DNA from: Alopecurus myosuroides | Lineage: Eukaryota > Streptophyta > Magnoliopsida > Poales > Poaceae | Direction of reading: 5' to 3' | Length of the DNA: 64,000 nucleotides | NCBI GenBank assembly: GCA_028641055.1 | Contig: CM054059.1 | Location: 113,865,392 to 113,929,391 of the forward strand | Shown here: positions 44,092 to 57,199 of the stretch, piece after piece | Layout: the number at the start of each line of letters is the position of its first letter | Numbering within the stretch: position 1 is the stretch's first letter | Translations under genes and position numbers: made by a program | The notes under the pieces: model-generated | Told to the model about the DNA's origin: nothing | Databases searched by the model: none | What the model saw: the letters and a program-made list of their open reading frames with translations, nothing else

Positions 44092-47000
44092 TGTGACGCC
44101 CCGAGATCGGGCACTATGCAGATTTCAGCATTCCCGCCAAATCCGCATAATAACCGATTCCAGGTTGCCATTTATGATAACATTACAATAGTTCACGAAT
44201 AATCCACAATTACAACAGACACAGATAGATACAAGATGACTCAAACTAGCCAGGGTTACAACTGATACATTACAAAGATCCAAATAACAGCGGAAGAAAC
44301 AATCGTCCGTCTACGGACAAGATCCAAATTGGACTAAGAGTCCTGAAGATAACCGAAGGCGTCCAATCCCTGCCCAGGCCAAGCCGGAGGGATTCCCAAG
44401 CTAACGTCGTCAGACTTCAAACCTGTTGACTGCAATTTGGAATTTGCAGCCACGAAAGAGATTCGTGGGTCAGTACGGTTAAGTACTGGCAAGGGGGATA
44501 AAACCCATATTCACAAGAATACCGGCGTAGCCAATCATCACAAGATACAAATACTTTAGGATCAACGGAAAGGAAGGGGTTATTGCAAATAAGCGACAAC
44601 AGGCTGCACTAACCAACTACAGAGATTCTATTACTTCCAACTATCAGAAAGGGGATAAGATCGAGTAGTTGTAACCAACTGAAAGTAAATCCAAACAAAC
44701 CCATCCTGGACCTCGCCCCTTTAGCCAAAGAAGCAATCCGAGGATAACTCACACAGTTGTATTAAAGGTGAATCAAGTTATTGTGTGAATAAACCTGTCA
44801 CTAGTCAAGTTGTTAATCAGTGGGTATATCATGGTTGATCATTATGTTTAAGTTGTCCTGAGTACTTGTTAGCCAGTACTTTCACCAAGTAATCCATAAC
44901 CGCGGAAAACACGGCTTCTCGAGAAGATTTACCCTGCAGGGGTGCACCATAGTAACCACACTCATGAATATCCCGCCAGATGGAATGCCTCCCACCAAGC
45001 GGGGCACTCAACACAATCCAACCCTTCTTCGCATCAAGCCCAAAGCACCTTGGGCGCACGGCTACTCGGGCCCAGAAGAAAATGGACCCTCATAGCACTC
45101 TAAGACCGTGTCCCCCTATATGCCGACTACGAAAGTTCCACCCGGGATCCAAGGGCTCGCAAAATCATGCATGCAGCAAATGGAAAACCCGAACTAAATG
45201 AGGCGATTTGGACGAGATGCGAATCGGGTCAAACTGAGGGGGAGCCCATACTCCCCAAATGCGGGTAGTGCGCTCATCATGGATCAGTAGACAAGACCCT
45301 TTTCCTATTAGGGTCGACACTAGCAGGCCTCAAAACCACAAAGGGCCTCCTGCCGGTGCCTTATCATCAAATTTATTATTAATAGCAACATTAGCATGAT
45401 TGATTGATTGATTAAACATCGAGCCCCCATAACATAACGGAGTAATAACAGAAAGTAACGGGTAACAGACTCGAGCAAAACAACCTAAGCATGCTAGATA
45501 AGAACAGGCACAAACAAAGGCTGTAGGTATGGAGGTGAGGCAATATCAAGGTTAAGGGATTCATGTGATGGGTTCGTAACAGAAACAACTACCACTAAGG
45601 CTAGCAGAAAAGAATCAACGGAAAGAATCGGTAACAAGTGATGAAAGGCAGCCATGTGGCATGCAAGTGAGTATACTTGCCTGAGATCCCGCAAGGTAGC
45701 AGAACTTGTCGTTGCTCACATCATCTCAACGTCCTATCCGGGAAGAAGCAACGAACCTCGAACAAACACCGGATGCAACAATTACTACTACGGCAAAAGA
45801 TCCAGCATGATCAAGACATGGATGCATGACAATTTAATTGATGCATAGAAATAAACTAGTTGACAAGATAAACAGATTTAAAGGGACCCATATGCAATTT
45901 GAGTTGCATATGAAAAGCCCAGGGATTTTGGTTAGGTTATTTGTTTTCCAACTAATCAACAGGTGCTGGTGGTTTAGTATGATGCATGCAAAAGGGAAAC
46001 AGCAAAATAACAACATTAGAAACAATTTAAGATAGGGTGTAGCATTTTAGAATTTTATTTGTTAACTTAGGGAAATTTTGGGTGCCTTAAAGGGGACACA
46101 CAAGTACTTGTTGTTTTCACCCATTTAAAATGTTCAAAACAATTAACAAAGTTGATATTGGAAAAGGTTATCAAATTTTAGTTGGATTACATGTTTCACA
46201 TTTTGAAATTGGACTTAGGATTATTTAATTATGAATTAAACAATATTAAACAATTTTTAATTGAATTAAACAAGATTCAAATTGTTTAAGCAATTTTAAT
46301 TACTCAAAACAGAAAACAAAAATTATATTTGAAAAGGTGAGATGAAATGGTATTGAAAACATATTTTATTTGCATTTATTGGATTAAGGATGAAATAGTT
46401 ATTGAATTTAGCAAAATACAATTGAATGATTTAAATTTGAATTTGAATTGCAATTTGAAAGTTCAAAACAGAACACAAGTTGGATATTTGGAAAGATTAG
46501 AAGATTTGGATCAGAAAACATATAAAGTTTGCATTTATTGGAATTACAGAGCAAAAGATATTGAATTTTGAAGTTTGGTTTGAATTCTGCTATTTAATTG
46601 AATTATGAAATAACAGAAAAATGGGTTAAACGATTTAGTTACCGCGCAGCACCCTAGCCGCGGCCACTGACGCGCGGGCCCGAGGGCCACGCGGCGCTGA
46701 CGCTGCGCGGGTGGCAGCTGACTCGGCGTGGGGGTCACCGACGGGTGGACCCGCCACCGCGCGGAAAAAAAGCGAAAATGGGTGGAGCGAAGTGCTCCCC
46801 ACGGGGTTCGAACCCGCGAGGCGGGGCTCGCGCACGGCGTGGCGTGCCAGTGCGGCTGGGCTCGAGTTCGTTGACAGATACATGTGCGACGGAGGATAAC
46901 TTTGCTTACTGAGGTTAACTGAATTTTCGACACAGAGATTCAGAAACCGAACTTGACGGAGCAGAGTTCGACGCCGGCGACTAGCCGCTGCTCGCTGCGG

Positions 47001-48260
47001 CTGTCCGCGCGGCCGTGCGCGTGCGGTGCTGGGCGTGCGTGGTGTGGGGATCGTGGAGACGGACAGGGAGAGAGGGAAGGGCAGGCGAGCACCTGCTGTT
47101 TGCTGTCGATGCAGAAGTCGGTGCAGCGGCGAGGAAGAAGGCCGGCGACGGCGCGGCCTCCACTGGCGATCCCGGCAAGCGAAGAAAGGACGGGGAGACG
47201 CCGGGGACTGCCGCGGGTCCATTCCCGGGGTCAGTTGCCCCTCGAGGTGGTCGGGCTACCGGCGAGTGAGGGAGGCAGGTGGCGGTCTGTGGTGAGGTTC
47301 TGTCGATGGTTCAGAAGAACAGAGCAAAGCTCGAGCAGAAAGGAGGGGATGGCGGCGATGGAAGAAGAGAGATCCTGGCTTGGGGAGGAGGAAGGTGGAG
47401 TGGTTGAGGGAGGCGTGGAGGAGGGGAAAGATAAGGGAGGATCGGGGCAGGTGGTGGTGCTGCGTGCTCTCTGTCTGCTTTTCTGCAGAGACAGCGACGG
47501 GGAGCAGGGGGATGACGTCGGGGGTGGACTGGGTCGTGGTACTGGGTTGGGCTAGATGGGCTACGTTGGGTAGATAGGTTAGTTGGTGTCTCCTTTCTTT
47601 TCCTTTCTGATTTATTTATTTTTATATTTTTTTTTTCCTGAAAACAGATTTGGAAGAAAAATGGATAGATTTTGTTTAGGGAAAATTCCAGTAAATTTAG
47701 GGTAGGTTATTTAGGTAATTAGAAATACATTTCCAAGATTTGATTTCAAAATTTTGATATTTAAAATAAAGTTTGTATTTGAAACCAATTTAGAGGATTT
47801 TCAATATTAATAAACCATTATAAAAACATGCTTTTAAATAGGGTTACCCCTAAGATTTAATTTGATTGAAAATTAGTTGATTGACTTGTTAAGTTATGAA
47901 TTCAAAAGTGGTTATGGTTGAGGCATTTGATTAGAAGATGGAGGTGATTTAATTAATTAATTGAAAATAGTTGTTTGATTAAACCCAACAGTTCAAAGAA
48001 TGATTTGGTTTAAACTTTTGAGTTAGCCATTAGGGTTTTAACAAGAGGGGGGAAGTTATTAACAAGAAATTGGATTAAACAATTTTCAAACTATTGAAGA
48101 ACAAATGAAGGGTGTAGTTTGCAAGTTTGAAATTGGAAATTTTGGGCAAGGGTGAAAGTTTAAATTGATTTGAAATTTCCAGTTGTGATGCAAACATGGT
48201 GCAATGCAATGTGATGCATATGATGCAAACAAACAAACAGGTAACACCCCAGGTGTTACA
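44092..48260 (-). mobile_element. 5' LTR of element H
   Basis: On the minus strand TGTAACACCTGGGG to GGGGCGTCACA, 4,169 bp. AT-rich ends flank a GC-rich island at about 46640-47560. That island holds a 195-codon sense frame (47222 to 46635, MDPRQSPASPRP), repeated in the other LTR. The frame is proline/arginine-rich with no known domain, so it is noted but not called as a gene. Confidence 0.9.
46789..46866 (-). repeat. tRNA-like segment in the 5' LTR of element H
   Basis: Identical copy of the segment at 42145-42222. In this LTR it lies downstream of the GC-rich island on the sense strand. Confidence 0.45.
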
Positions 48261-48265
48261 TCGCT

Positions 48266-51150
48266 TCATAATGCGACCCGTCGTGAACCACCACCATCTC
48301 CCCCACAATCAATGAAAGCACCTTTGGGCCTAATAATAGAGGACCCTCAAGCCACACGAGCTGATAGGTTGCTACCAGTGATGCACTCCAACAGATAAAG
48401 CTCCAACAATGACAACCCTCAAAGAAGAAAAGGCGTGAAGAAAACCAACCAATACTAACCAAAACCTTTATGTTTGTCTGTTTGCAAAAGACTCTTTTTA
48501 CCTTGTTGGCTAAATGTCGCACTTTTTTTGTTATGTTCCCTTTTAAAAGACCAAATAAGAGAAATCCCCTTTTAAAAGTTATATACCTCCCTCCTCTGGA
48601 GAAAGGTGCAAAAGAAGTCTTCACATGCCATGATGCGCAACCCCCTCAGACGCCAATCAAAAGAGCACAATTCAATATTCGACGTATGACGCTAACCATA
48701 TCTTGTCGGACAAACATTATTTAATAGAAAAGCTAAAGACTAGCATGCTTGGTCAAATCTTAGGTTGACACCTAACCAATGCATGTGAACTACTGACAAC
48801 TCTCTCTAAACCAAGAAATTAAGTGACTTACGACACTTTTTAATGTAGTTGGTAAAAAGGAGAAGTCACGAGAAAATAAGATGATGACCTATTCGTTTAC
48901 TAGTGAATAAGATATTAGGTGTATCTACTTTGGAAACCAAATCTTAGTAGACGTTGTAGATACTATGAAATTCGGGGTTTAGAAAATTAAGTAAACGATG
49001 GAGCGGTTATGATAGATCTAGGAAACAACAGTTTTCCTATTTTTGTTTCTTTGTGTGCTCTTGATTGAAATAAATTTGTGTTTTATTCAATCTTGCTTCC
49101 TAACTTATATGTACTTGTTAGGGCTTGTTATTATGTTGTTTTATTACAATAAATCTACCCTAGAAAGTGTGTGCATGATTGGAAAAACTTGAATAAAAAT
49201 GAAATAGTATTTGTTACCTTCTAGTTTATTATTTGAAAGTATTGTGAGAGCTAAATCTGTGTATACTTTCTTAGTAAATTTTGTGCTATGTTTTCTTTGA
49301 GTCCAGTACCATTTAGGTACTGTTATTTTGATGCTTGTACCTATGTTAGCTTGCATGTCTCTTAATAGTAAAGCATGTGTAAGCATTGCTATCAATATGC
49401 ACTAGTAATGTTTCACTAGATTAAATAGCCTTATATTTTTATCTTGTATGCAAAGTTTTTCATGAGTAACCAAAGGCTTAGTACCTATTTTCCTTGGTAT
49501 TAGTAGGCCATAGCCCACTGGTCCCATTGCTTTTTGGCTTGAGGATGAAAATCCCCAACCATACACATGTGTGAAAATAGCATGTTTTCACTATGTGATT
49601 GATTTCTATTTTCCACCATGGAAAATATAATGGTTTGTTTTCACCTATGCAAGTGAGAAGTTTGTTTCTTATTAGTAAATACTAATATGTTTAGGTGTGA
49701 TCCTTTTGTTAGCATAATATTCCTTAGGGGTATCATGTTAAGAAATGTTTCACTATCGTGTGCTAAAATTAAATTGTTCGCAAATAAAATAAATTCCTCT
49801 TGATTGGTAGATTGTTTGTGAATAATTTTAAATTGAGTGTATGGATTTTTGAAAAGGTTTAGATAACTTTTCATTAATTGCATAGCTACTGGTTGTGTGA
49901 GTTATACCTTGCTTGTTTTCTAGTAATTGTTTAAGAAAAACATAAATTGCTAGAATTAATTTATGCATGTTTAATAGTTGTATCATGGGATTGTTTTGAT
50001 GTTTGTGATTACTAACATGAGTAAGTTTTGTGTACTGTTATTAGGTACATTTATATTCATGACTTGCTTGTTTAAGTTTAAACATCATGATAGCATTGTT
50101 CGCTTCTCTAGAGTGAAACTAGTTTCACCACTAGAAAATGGTGATTTTTGCTCTAGTATTACCCTCTTTTTATTTTATGGGTATATGTGTTGATATAGCA
50201 TGTTTAGGAAGTTATTAATTCTGTTAACATGCCATGAATTATTTAGTTTCATGTTCTATGGTTATAGGATATGATTATCTCTTATAGCATGCTGGTGTAG
50301 ATTTTCATACTAGTGTGTTATTTGTGCAGACCTTTTATTATGTCTGTGAAATAGGAGTTTTTATCTTGTGTGAAGATGGTATTTTAGAGTATCTTTATGA
50401 TTGTATTAATTGGTTGTTAGCTACTGGTTGTTTGCTAATTGTTCATGATTGATGAATTCCAAAACCTCTAATAAACAATAACCTAGTGAATAAATAGTCT
50501 ATTTATCTATGGTGTTGTTTGCTTGCTCGTTGGATTTTGTTTAAATGTTTTACCATAGCATGAGTTTATACTTGTGTTATGATGGTGCTTAAGAGTATCT
50601 TAGGAAACTAAAAACATTCAACTAAAATCATGAACATATTAAGTGATAGTTTCTTGTGGTGGGTAATAACCACTGCCATGGGTATTGTTCTGTCTGTTTG
50701 TTTTACCTTAGCAACCTAACCTTTGCACCCACAAGCTATATTTTTAGCTTCTTATATACCTTATTATGAGAGTGGTACACCACTCCATATGTGTTATGTA
50801 AGATGTGGGATATAGCTAGGAACTCGTGTAAATAATTGACGGTACGTTTCCAGGTAGTTCTGCACTAACCTTAATTTTGTAGTGACGTTATCAGAAATTT
50901 TAAAAATTGGCGGTTGAGTGAATTGATAATTAGAGATTTTCTGGAAGACGGGTGTTTGGATCTAAGGTTTTTAGTATGACACCCAACTCCCGTGAAAAGA
51001 ATTTGCTAATTTAGGGAAGTACCCTGCCTCCCAAGAAAAGTCAAAGGGGGGAAGCGCCGGCACTCCAACACTAACATGGTGTTTGTTGGCCCTCCCTTAG
51101 TCCTCGCTTGCGAATCTCGGGGACGAGATTCTTTTTAAGGGGGGAAGACC
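48266..51150 (+). mobile_element. 3' internal part of element F
   Basis: No supportable ORF. From about 49290 to 50880 it is a diverged, collinear relative of part of F's own LTR (about 35337-36760). Near the end, the text before the tract (AATCTCGGGGACGAGATTC near 51113) resembles the pol end of Tekay/Del elements. The polypurine tract AAGGGGGGAAG is at 51137-51147, three bases before the 3' LTR. Confidence 0.7.
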
Positions 51151-54100
51151 TGTCACATCCCAATTTTGGAATACCTGTTAACACAGTTGTTTTGCTAATT
51201 GCTTGACTAATAAACCTTGGTTGTGTTTGTTTGTGTTTGTTTAAGTGCAACTAAACAAACTTAAAAAGGATAGCAAAGCAGTAAACTAAAAATATTCAAC
51301 ATATTGTTCCAATGACTTTGACAATATTTTCTAAAGTAAATATTGATCAAAGAGTTTTCCAAAACTATCTTATGATTCCCATACATGTTGAATATTATTC
51401 CAAGACCCAAATTAAGAAAGATGAAACACTTAATAAATTTCCCTAAAAGATTATCAGAAAAAGAGGCATTCCTAAATGCTTCACCAAAATATTATCAAAT
51501 GTTTTTCCAACCTTGCAAGCTTAAAAACAAAAGTATTAGAGAGCATTGACTTGCTATCTCTAGTCACATAAATATTTTGGCAAAGCATTGCTAAAGAAAA
51601 GCCAAGTGCTTTATTAAATAGAAATTCCAATATTTCCAGAAACAGAAAACTAAAACAAGTTACTATTGGAAAATTATTAAAATGAGCTGAAATTAATACC
51701 ATTGCTTCCTTATATCAAATAAGGAACACACACAAGAGGAGACCAAGAATTGAATCCATTAAAGCCCTGAAAACATGAATTTTCTCCACAGCAACATTTG
51801 GGATTTTGAACAAGTTTGTTCTACAAACTTTTTCCAAAGGCCATGGAATAAATACCACATGCTCTATATCATAAATAAGGATGAAAACCAAAAGGGCACA
51901 AGTTTTTGAATTGTTTAAGTTGCCAAAAAAACCCTGTTTTCTTGACAGCACCTTTTTGAAATTTGAACAAGTTTGTTCTATGAAGTAACTCAAAATGACT
52001 TGAGTTTTCTACCACATGAGGAACACATCAAATAAGGAATGTGTGCCAAAAATTATCATTTTTGGAAGCTCCTAAGTAGGTTAATAAATTCAATGTCCAT
52101 TTATGTAAGAATTCAAATTTGAACAACTTTGAATTATCAAGTTTATCTAATTGAGCCAATTTTCACATATGTTGTGTATCTTAACTAATTAGAATTTTGG
52201 GCAAAAGGATTTAAAATTTAAACCTTGTTTGCTTAGTGAAAACATCCTTTTTCAGAGAAGAGAAGGACCTAGTTGTAAAATTTCAGGGACCAATGTGTAA
52301 GCTGAGTCACACCTTCTCCTACCTCTAGCCTCTCTGTAGAAACAGCACACCTACGACATGGCTTCGACTAGAAGCAACTCGAGGAGGATAAGAGGCCCCC
52401 CATGTGAGTGTGTCTGCCCACATGCCCCCCTCTCTCTCCCCCCACGAGCTCTCTCTCCTCTCTCTGCTCAAAAGTCCCAAGAAACCGAAACCCTAGTCTA
52501 AGGCTCGCCGTCGATCGGTCGAAGGAGAGCTCGCCGCCGGCAGCCATGGTCCCCATCGCCTCCACCTCGTCGAGTAGGCCCCGTGTGCGAGAGGAATCGA
52601 GGCGGGATGGCGCCAGGAGCTCGCGCCGTCCAATTTTCGTCTTCGGGGCCGGCGAGCTCCGGCGAGCTATTCCCGCCGCCAGGAGCCTTCTCCGCCCTAG
52701 CCGACTCCTCCGTCGCGTTCATGGTGAGCACGCGACCCTCGCGGTCACTTTTTCCCCCTTCCTCTCCCTCTTGAACGACGCCGTGCCGTGGTCGCCGTCC
52801 GGCCGCCGCGGGCCGCCGTCGCCGTTTGCCTTCCGGCCACTCCCAGGAAACGACGATGTCCTCTTTTGGTAGCCCGAGTTGAGTACTACGTGTAGGTGCT
52901 GTCGATTCGAAAATTGATGAACGAAAACGCTCGATTAGGCCCTCGCCGGAGATTCTCCCGCCGGCGATGACGCGCGCACGACGTCAGCGCGTGCTTGACC
53001 GCGCGGGAGAGAGGTCAAACCGGCAAGTGGGGCCCGGCCGTGCCGCGTGGCTGCCCGCGTGGCCGGATGGCCCGCGAGTCAGCGGCACAGGCTAGATCCC
53101 GCCGCGATAGAAGTAGATCTGGCCGGCCCATTTCAGATCTGGGCCCTGTGATGTTTCTTTTCCATTTTAATTTTTGCAGATTGATACATGTTTACTTTGG
53201 GCTCAAAAAGGCAATCTAAAAGAGGAATTTGGCCAAACCAAAATTCACAGATGTAAAGAAACTAAATCTAAACCACCTCCACTTTGTAGATCTACATTTG
53301 GATGAATAGATTTGAAATGAAAAATGATATGGCAACAGCTACCAGAAACACAAAAATGAGCACCATTTTCATTTCACAACTCATAATGAAGTGAGGCCAA
53401 TTGCATTAGAAAGCCCTTGAAATTTACTAACAGGATCAATTAAACTTGCTTCCAAATTTATTGTATTTTTGAAATGGAATGCAATTTGGTAAAACACCAG
53501 AGAGCACTTTGGTGATTTTTATAAAATAATTAAAAATGATTTTTGATGCAAACTCAATTGGATGGTCTTGTATATGTTTAGGGCTATCCCAAACTAGAAG
53601 GGTTTAATTTTTAGAGCATCCTAGAAAATTTGGTGGACAGATCTTTGTTTTGCATGTTTCTGCCATTTTGGCATTTTAGTTAATTAATTTGTGTGATTAT
53701 ATTTTTGTGTTGCAATATTGTTTTCTAGCATGTAAAAGTTGTGTGAACTTGTTTTATAAGTGTTAATTAACTATTTTAGCATGTTAGATTGTTGGGACTT
53801 GAGTGGAGAAGAAATAGGATTTATATTATTAACATATGATCATTCTCTAGTTAATATTTGCATAGTAATTTTTGAGTGTTAACTTTATGTGCAAACACTT
53901 GGATTGTTGATTGGATCCAGTACCATGTTGGTACTTAATTTGGGTTGTTATCACCTCTGCTATCTTGCATTTGAATTGGTAGAAAAGCATGAGTAGCTTT
54001 GTCATGACTATGAAAATGTTATGGAAAAATTCCCTCATGTGTGGAATTTTTGACATAATCATTTGTGGTTGTGTAGCCACCTATTTTTGTGTTATGTTCA

Positions 54101-57100
54101 TAGGACAGTAGCATTTTGATGATGTTTTTATGAGTACTTGACCCCTAGATTTTTCACTTGTGTGAAAATAATAGCATGAGTAGCATTGCCTTGCTTATTT
54201 AAGCACCCTATTATTTTCTGCTAGTATTGTTATTGCACTAGGTGCTAGTTTAGGTTTTTGCTAAATTTTTTCAAGTATGACCAGAGGCTTTGTGACCTCT
54301 AAATTCTTTGTTATGCTAGTGGAACACCCACTGGTTTCATTGAATTTTTGGTGGAAACATTATTTCCCCAAACTAGATGTATTTCTTTCATATAGTTCTA
54401 TAACTAATGAGTGCTTAGTATTTTTGCTTTGGGAATTTTTGTGGTAAAACAAAAATGGGTATGCTTCTGTTTGTAAGTGTTTATAATAAGGTGTGGCTTG
54501 CTAGGAAAAATACATTCTTTGAGTGTTGTTTGATTCCTCTAGTAATGCCCTTTTTATTACCACTAGTATGTAGGAGTTGCCCTGCAAATTGATGCCTTGT
54601 TTTATTAAATGGGGTATTTTTGTTATAGCAAGTATAGATGTTTTTCACTACTGTTTTTATGACATGGACCCTCTGGTTTTATTTCAATTACTTGATTGAA
54701 ATACATCCATTGATTCTTCATGTGTGAGTAGTACTAGTTTTCCCTAGTATTTTTGTATTGAATTATTTTTCCTGCCAACTTGTGTTTGGTAGATAATTGT
54801 GTATCCTTGCATGAGGACATGTTTTCATTTCCCATTATGATAACATGTTTCCTTGTTTGCATTGTAGTATTTTACTTGTTATGCTTTCTTGCATAGCAAA
54901 CTTTTAGTAGAAACATGTCAATAGGATTCCTCCTTTTTGTCATTGTTTCTATTGTTCTCACTATGAGAATTGTGTGTTTTTGTGTGGGGTCTATTACCTT
55001 GTTACACTTGTGTAGGCTCACTGATTTGTAAAAGTAACTTTTGCAAATCATGTGTCTTATTTATTCTTGAGGTGAATTTAGGCTCAGTAGCATAGCTACC
55101 TTTTTCTTTTTGTGGTTGGGTTGATAGACCCATTGCCATAATTATTATTGTGCATGTTTTATACACTTTTAGTAGTCTCACCCTTGTGAAACTAAGTGTA
55201 TTTTGGGCTTATTAATATCTTGGTATGAGAGTGGCACACCCACTGAATCCATGATATTAAGGTTGTGAGATATGTTCCTCCAACCTTGAGATGTCTTGTT
55301 AAATGGCATTTCTGCCAAGTAGTTTTGTTTGATTGTTTGCCTCCATTAATAATGGTGTGATTTGTTATTATTAGATTTCCTTGCTGTATGTATTGTTATG
55401 TATGGTTTCTTGCCTTGATTGGTTCTGAATGTGTGTCCTTTATTCCTTTTTACGACGTTAGAAAACGAAGAGGAAGGAAGTGTCGTGAAGCTCTGTTTCA
55501 AGTCCCAGTCACTCCAAAACCAGGGACACAAGGAGATACCAGGCAAGCCATCCTGATGCTTGCTGATACAATACTTATCATTATCTATCATGCATGTTTT
55601 ACCTCTGAAGTTTTACAAAAACTTGATTATCAAAACTATTTTTGATGTGGAATTTACTACTATACCATATTATAGGTTACTATCATGCCAATAGTTAAAC
55701 TTGGTAATACCAAGCCCATAAGCCACCACATGGTATTTATTACCATCAAATATACTAGTCCCTAAGTGGACACCCTAAAATTGTGATTCTACAAAACAAA
55801 GGCTTTACGGAAAAACCCGGAGAAAAGGCGGATCCTTGTTCTCCGGAGGAATGTGGAAGTGGTCATTTTTGAGAAAGTGGTGTTTTCAAAAATGACACAT
55901 AACCTAGTCTTCGCCGGACAACCTTTACCGTACTGCCACCCTACCCCAACATGGTCAAGGGGCTTAACTTGAAGTTTGTTCTTATTAGTGTGTGCTATAG
56001 GGGATGCGATCCTCTGAACCGAATGTCGTGGAGACATATAAAGTGTGGGATTAATTTTCCCTCCAGATGCATCAGTTGAGGCATCCTGGCTTGGCGGGGA
56101 TTAGCTCGGTGCCGGGGATGTGGTAAAACTCAACTGAGAGATAGGCATATTCTAGCTTGAACATAGTGGATGGTTATGATCAGATACCTGATGTTTACAT
56201 ACTGTTGTTACAGTCCGTGATTGTTCACGGGAGGTGTACTGGATCTGGTGGATGTGTACACCTCTGCAGAGTACAACTTTTTCGAAGAAGCCGCGTCCTC
56301 GGATATGGACAGTTGAATGGCCATGTAGCTAGCATTGTGTCAATGTTTTCAAAAGAGGAAGTTTTTGAAAAGGAATTTTTGGACAGGAAGTGTTTGAACT
56401 TGTGAAGTTCGGAAAGGAATGGAAACTTATACCGTGGAGGTATCATTGATGATGAAAAGCCAGATGATGTTATACAAAACAAAACGTTTTGCAAAGAAAA
56501 CCTTTTCTACTCTAAGCAAGAATTCTGGAAACTGATTCCAAGAAGTTTTGCAAAGAGAAAATATTCTTTAACAAAGCTTTACAAAACCTCTTGTACATGT
56601 GATATCTACAAGAGAAATACAACTATATTATTTTCTTCTGAAGTATCCTCTTCAACGAAGATACAGATTAACCTGACTGCAACTGTGGTGTCATCATATA
56701 TGAACACCATTGGTAGTGAACCCTATTTATAGCCTACCTATTCCACCATATAAGCATAGTTGCATGTTTGGTAAGTGACATGATGGATGTCTTGCTGAGT
56801 ACATTCAAATGTACTCATTATGGTTTCGCCCCTGGTATCTACTTACCAGATTTGGAGAAGGAGCCTCCGAAGGATATCTATGAAGAGAAGTACGGAGTTG
56901 ACGGCTTTGCGAACTAGGATCGTCTCCGGGTCAGCAGCCTGTAGGTTAAGGCGTGACTTGGGCTCAACTACGTTGTGTTTTATTTGTCTTCCGCTGTGTT
57001 TGTTAAGTTGCCTGCCCTTTTGGCAGTTGCTTTAAACTTGATCATGTGATCATTTGTGTAATACCTTTATGTATTCGTGTAATGGATGATGTATTTCTGT

Positions 57101-57194
57101 GTGCCAACTGTGTATGTTGTTCACGACTGATCTTTCTGGGATCGTGAATGTATGCATACGTAGGGTTTCAGACTGCCGGTCTGGGGTCCTTACA
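51151..57194 (+). mobile_element. 3' LTR of element F
   Basis: Collinear with 32579-38635 with scattered substitutions and small indels, for instance a short deletion near 55998. Immediately followed by the TGTTC duplication. Confidence 0.9.
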
Positions 57195-57199
57195 TGTTC

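Larger units (their letters stand above)
39448..48260 (-). mobile_element. Element H: 4.2 kb LTRs around a 476 bp interior
   Basis: Minus-oriented, 8,813 bp, perfect TSDs TCGCT at 39443-39447 and 48261-48265. The tRNA-Met primer site at 44089-44078 shows that the right LTR is the 5' LTR. By eye the LTRs differ by only three substitutions and one T-run length, so insertion is very recent: tens of thousands of years at 1.3e-8 per site per year, an estimate. There is no gag or pol, so it depended on proteins from elsewhere. I do not recognise the family. Confidence 0.9.
32579..57194 (+). mobile_element. Element F: giant non-autonomous LTR element, host of H
   Basis: Both LTRs (6,057 and 6,044 bp) and perfect TSDs TGTTC at 32574-32578 and 57195-57199. 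Without nested element H it is about 15.8 kb, of which about 3.7 kb is internal. A tRNA-Met primer site and a polypurine tract are present, but no gag or pol was recognised, so it fits the LARD type (large retrotransposon derivative). LTRs differ by very roughly 1% by eye over sampled parts. The ends and tract are like gypsy elements of the Tekay/Del type, which may be the helper group; this is inference. Confidence 0.85.

Noticed and set aside
39448..48260. Tandem segmental duplication of host DNA
   Set aside because: TG...CA ends, a primer site next to one copy and a perfect 5 bp TSD show the repeats are the LTRs of one element.
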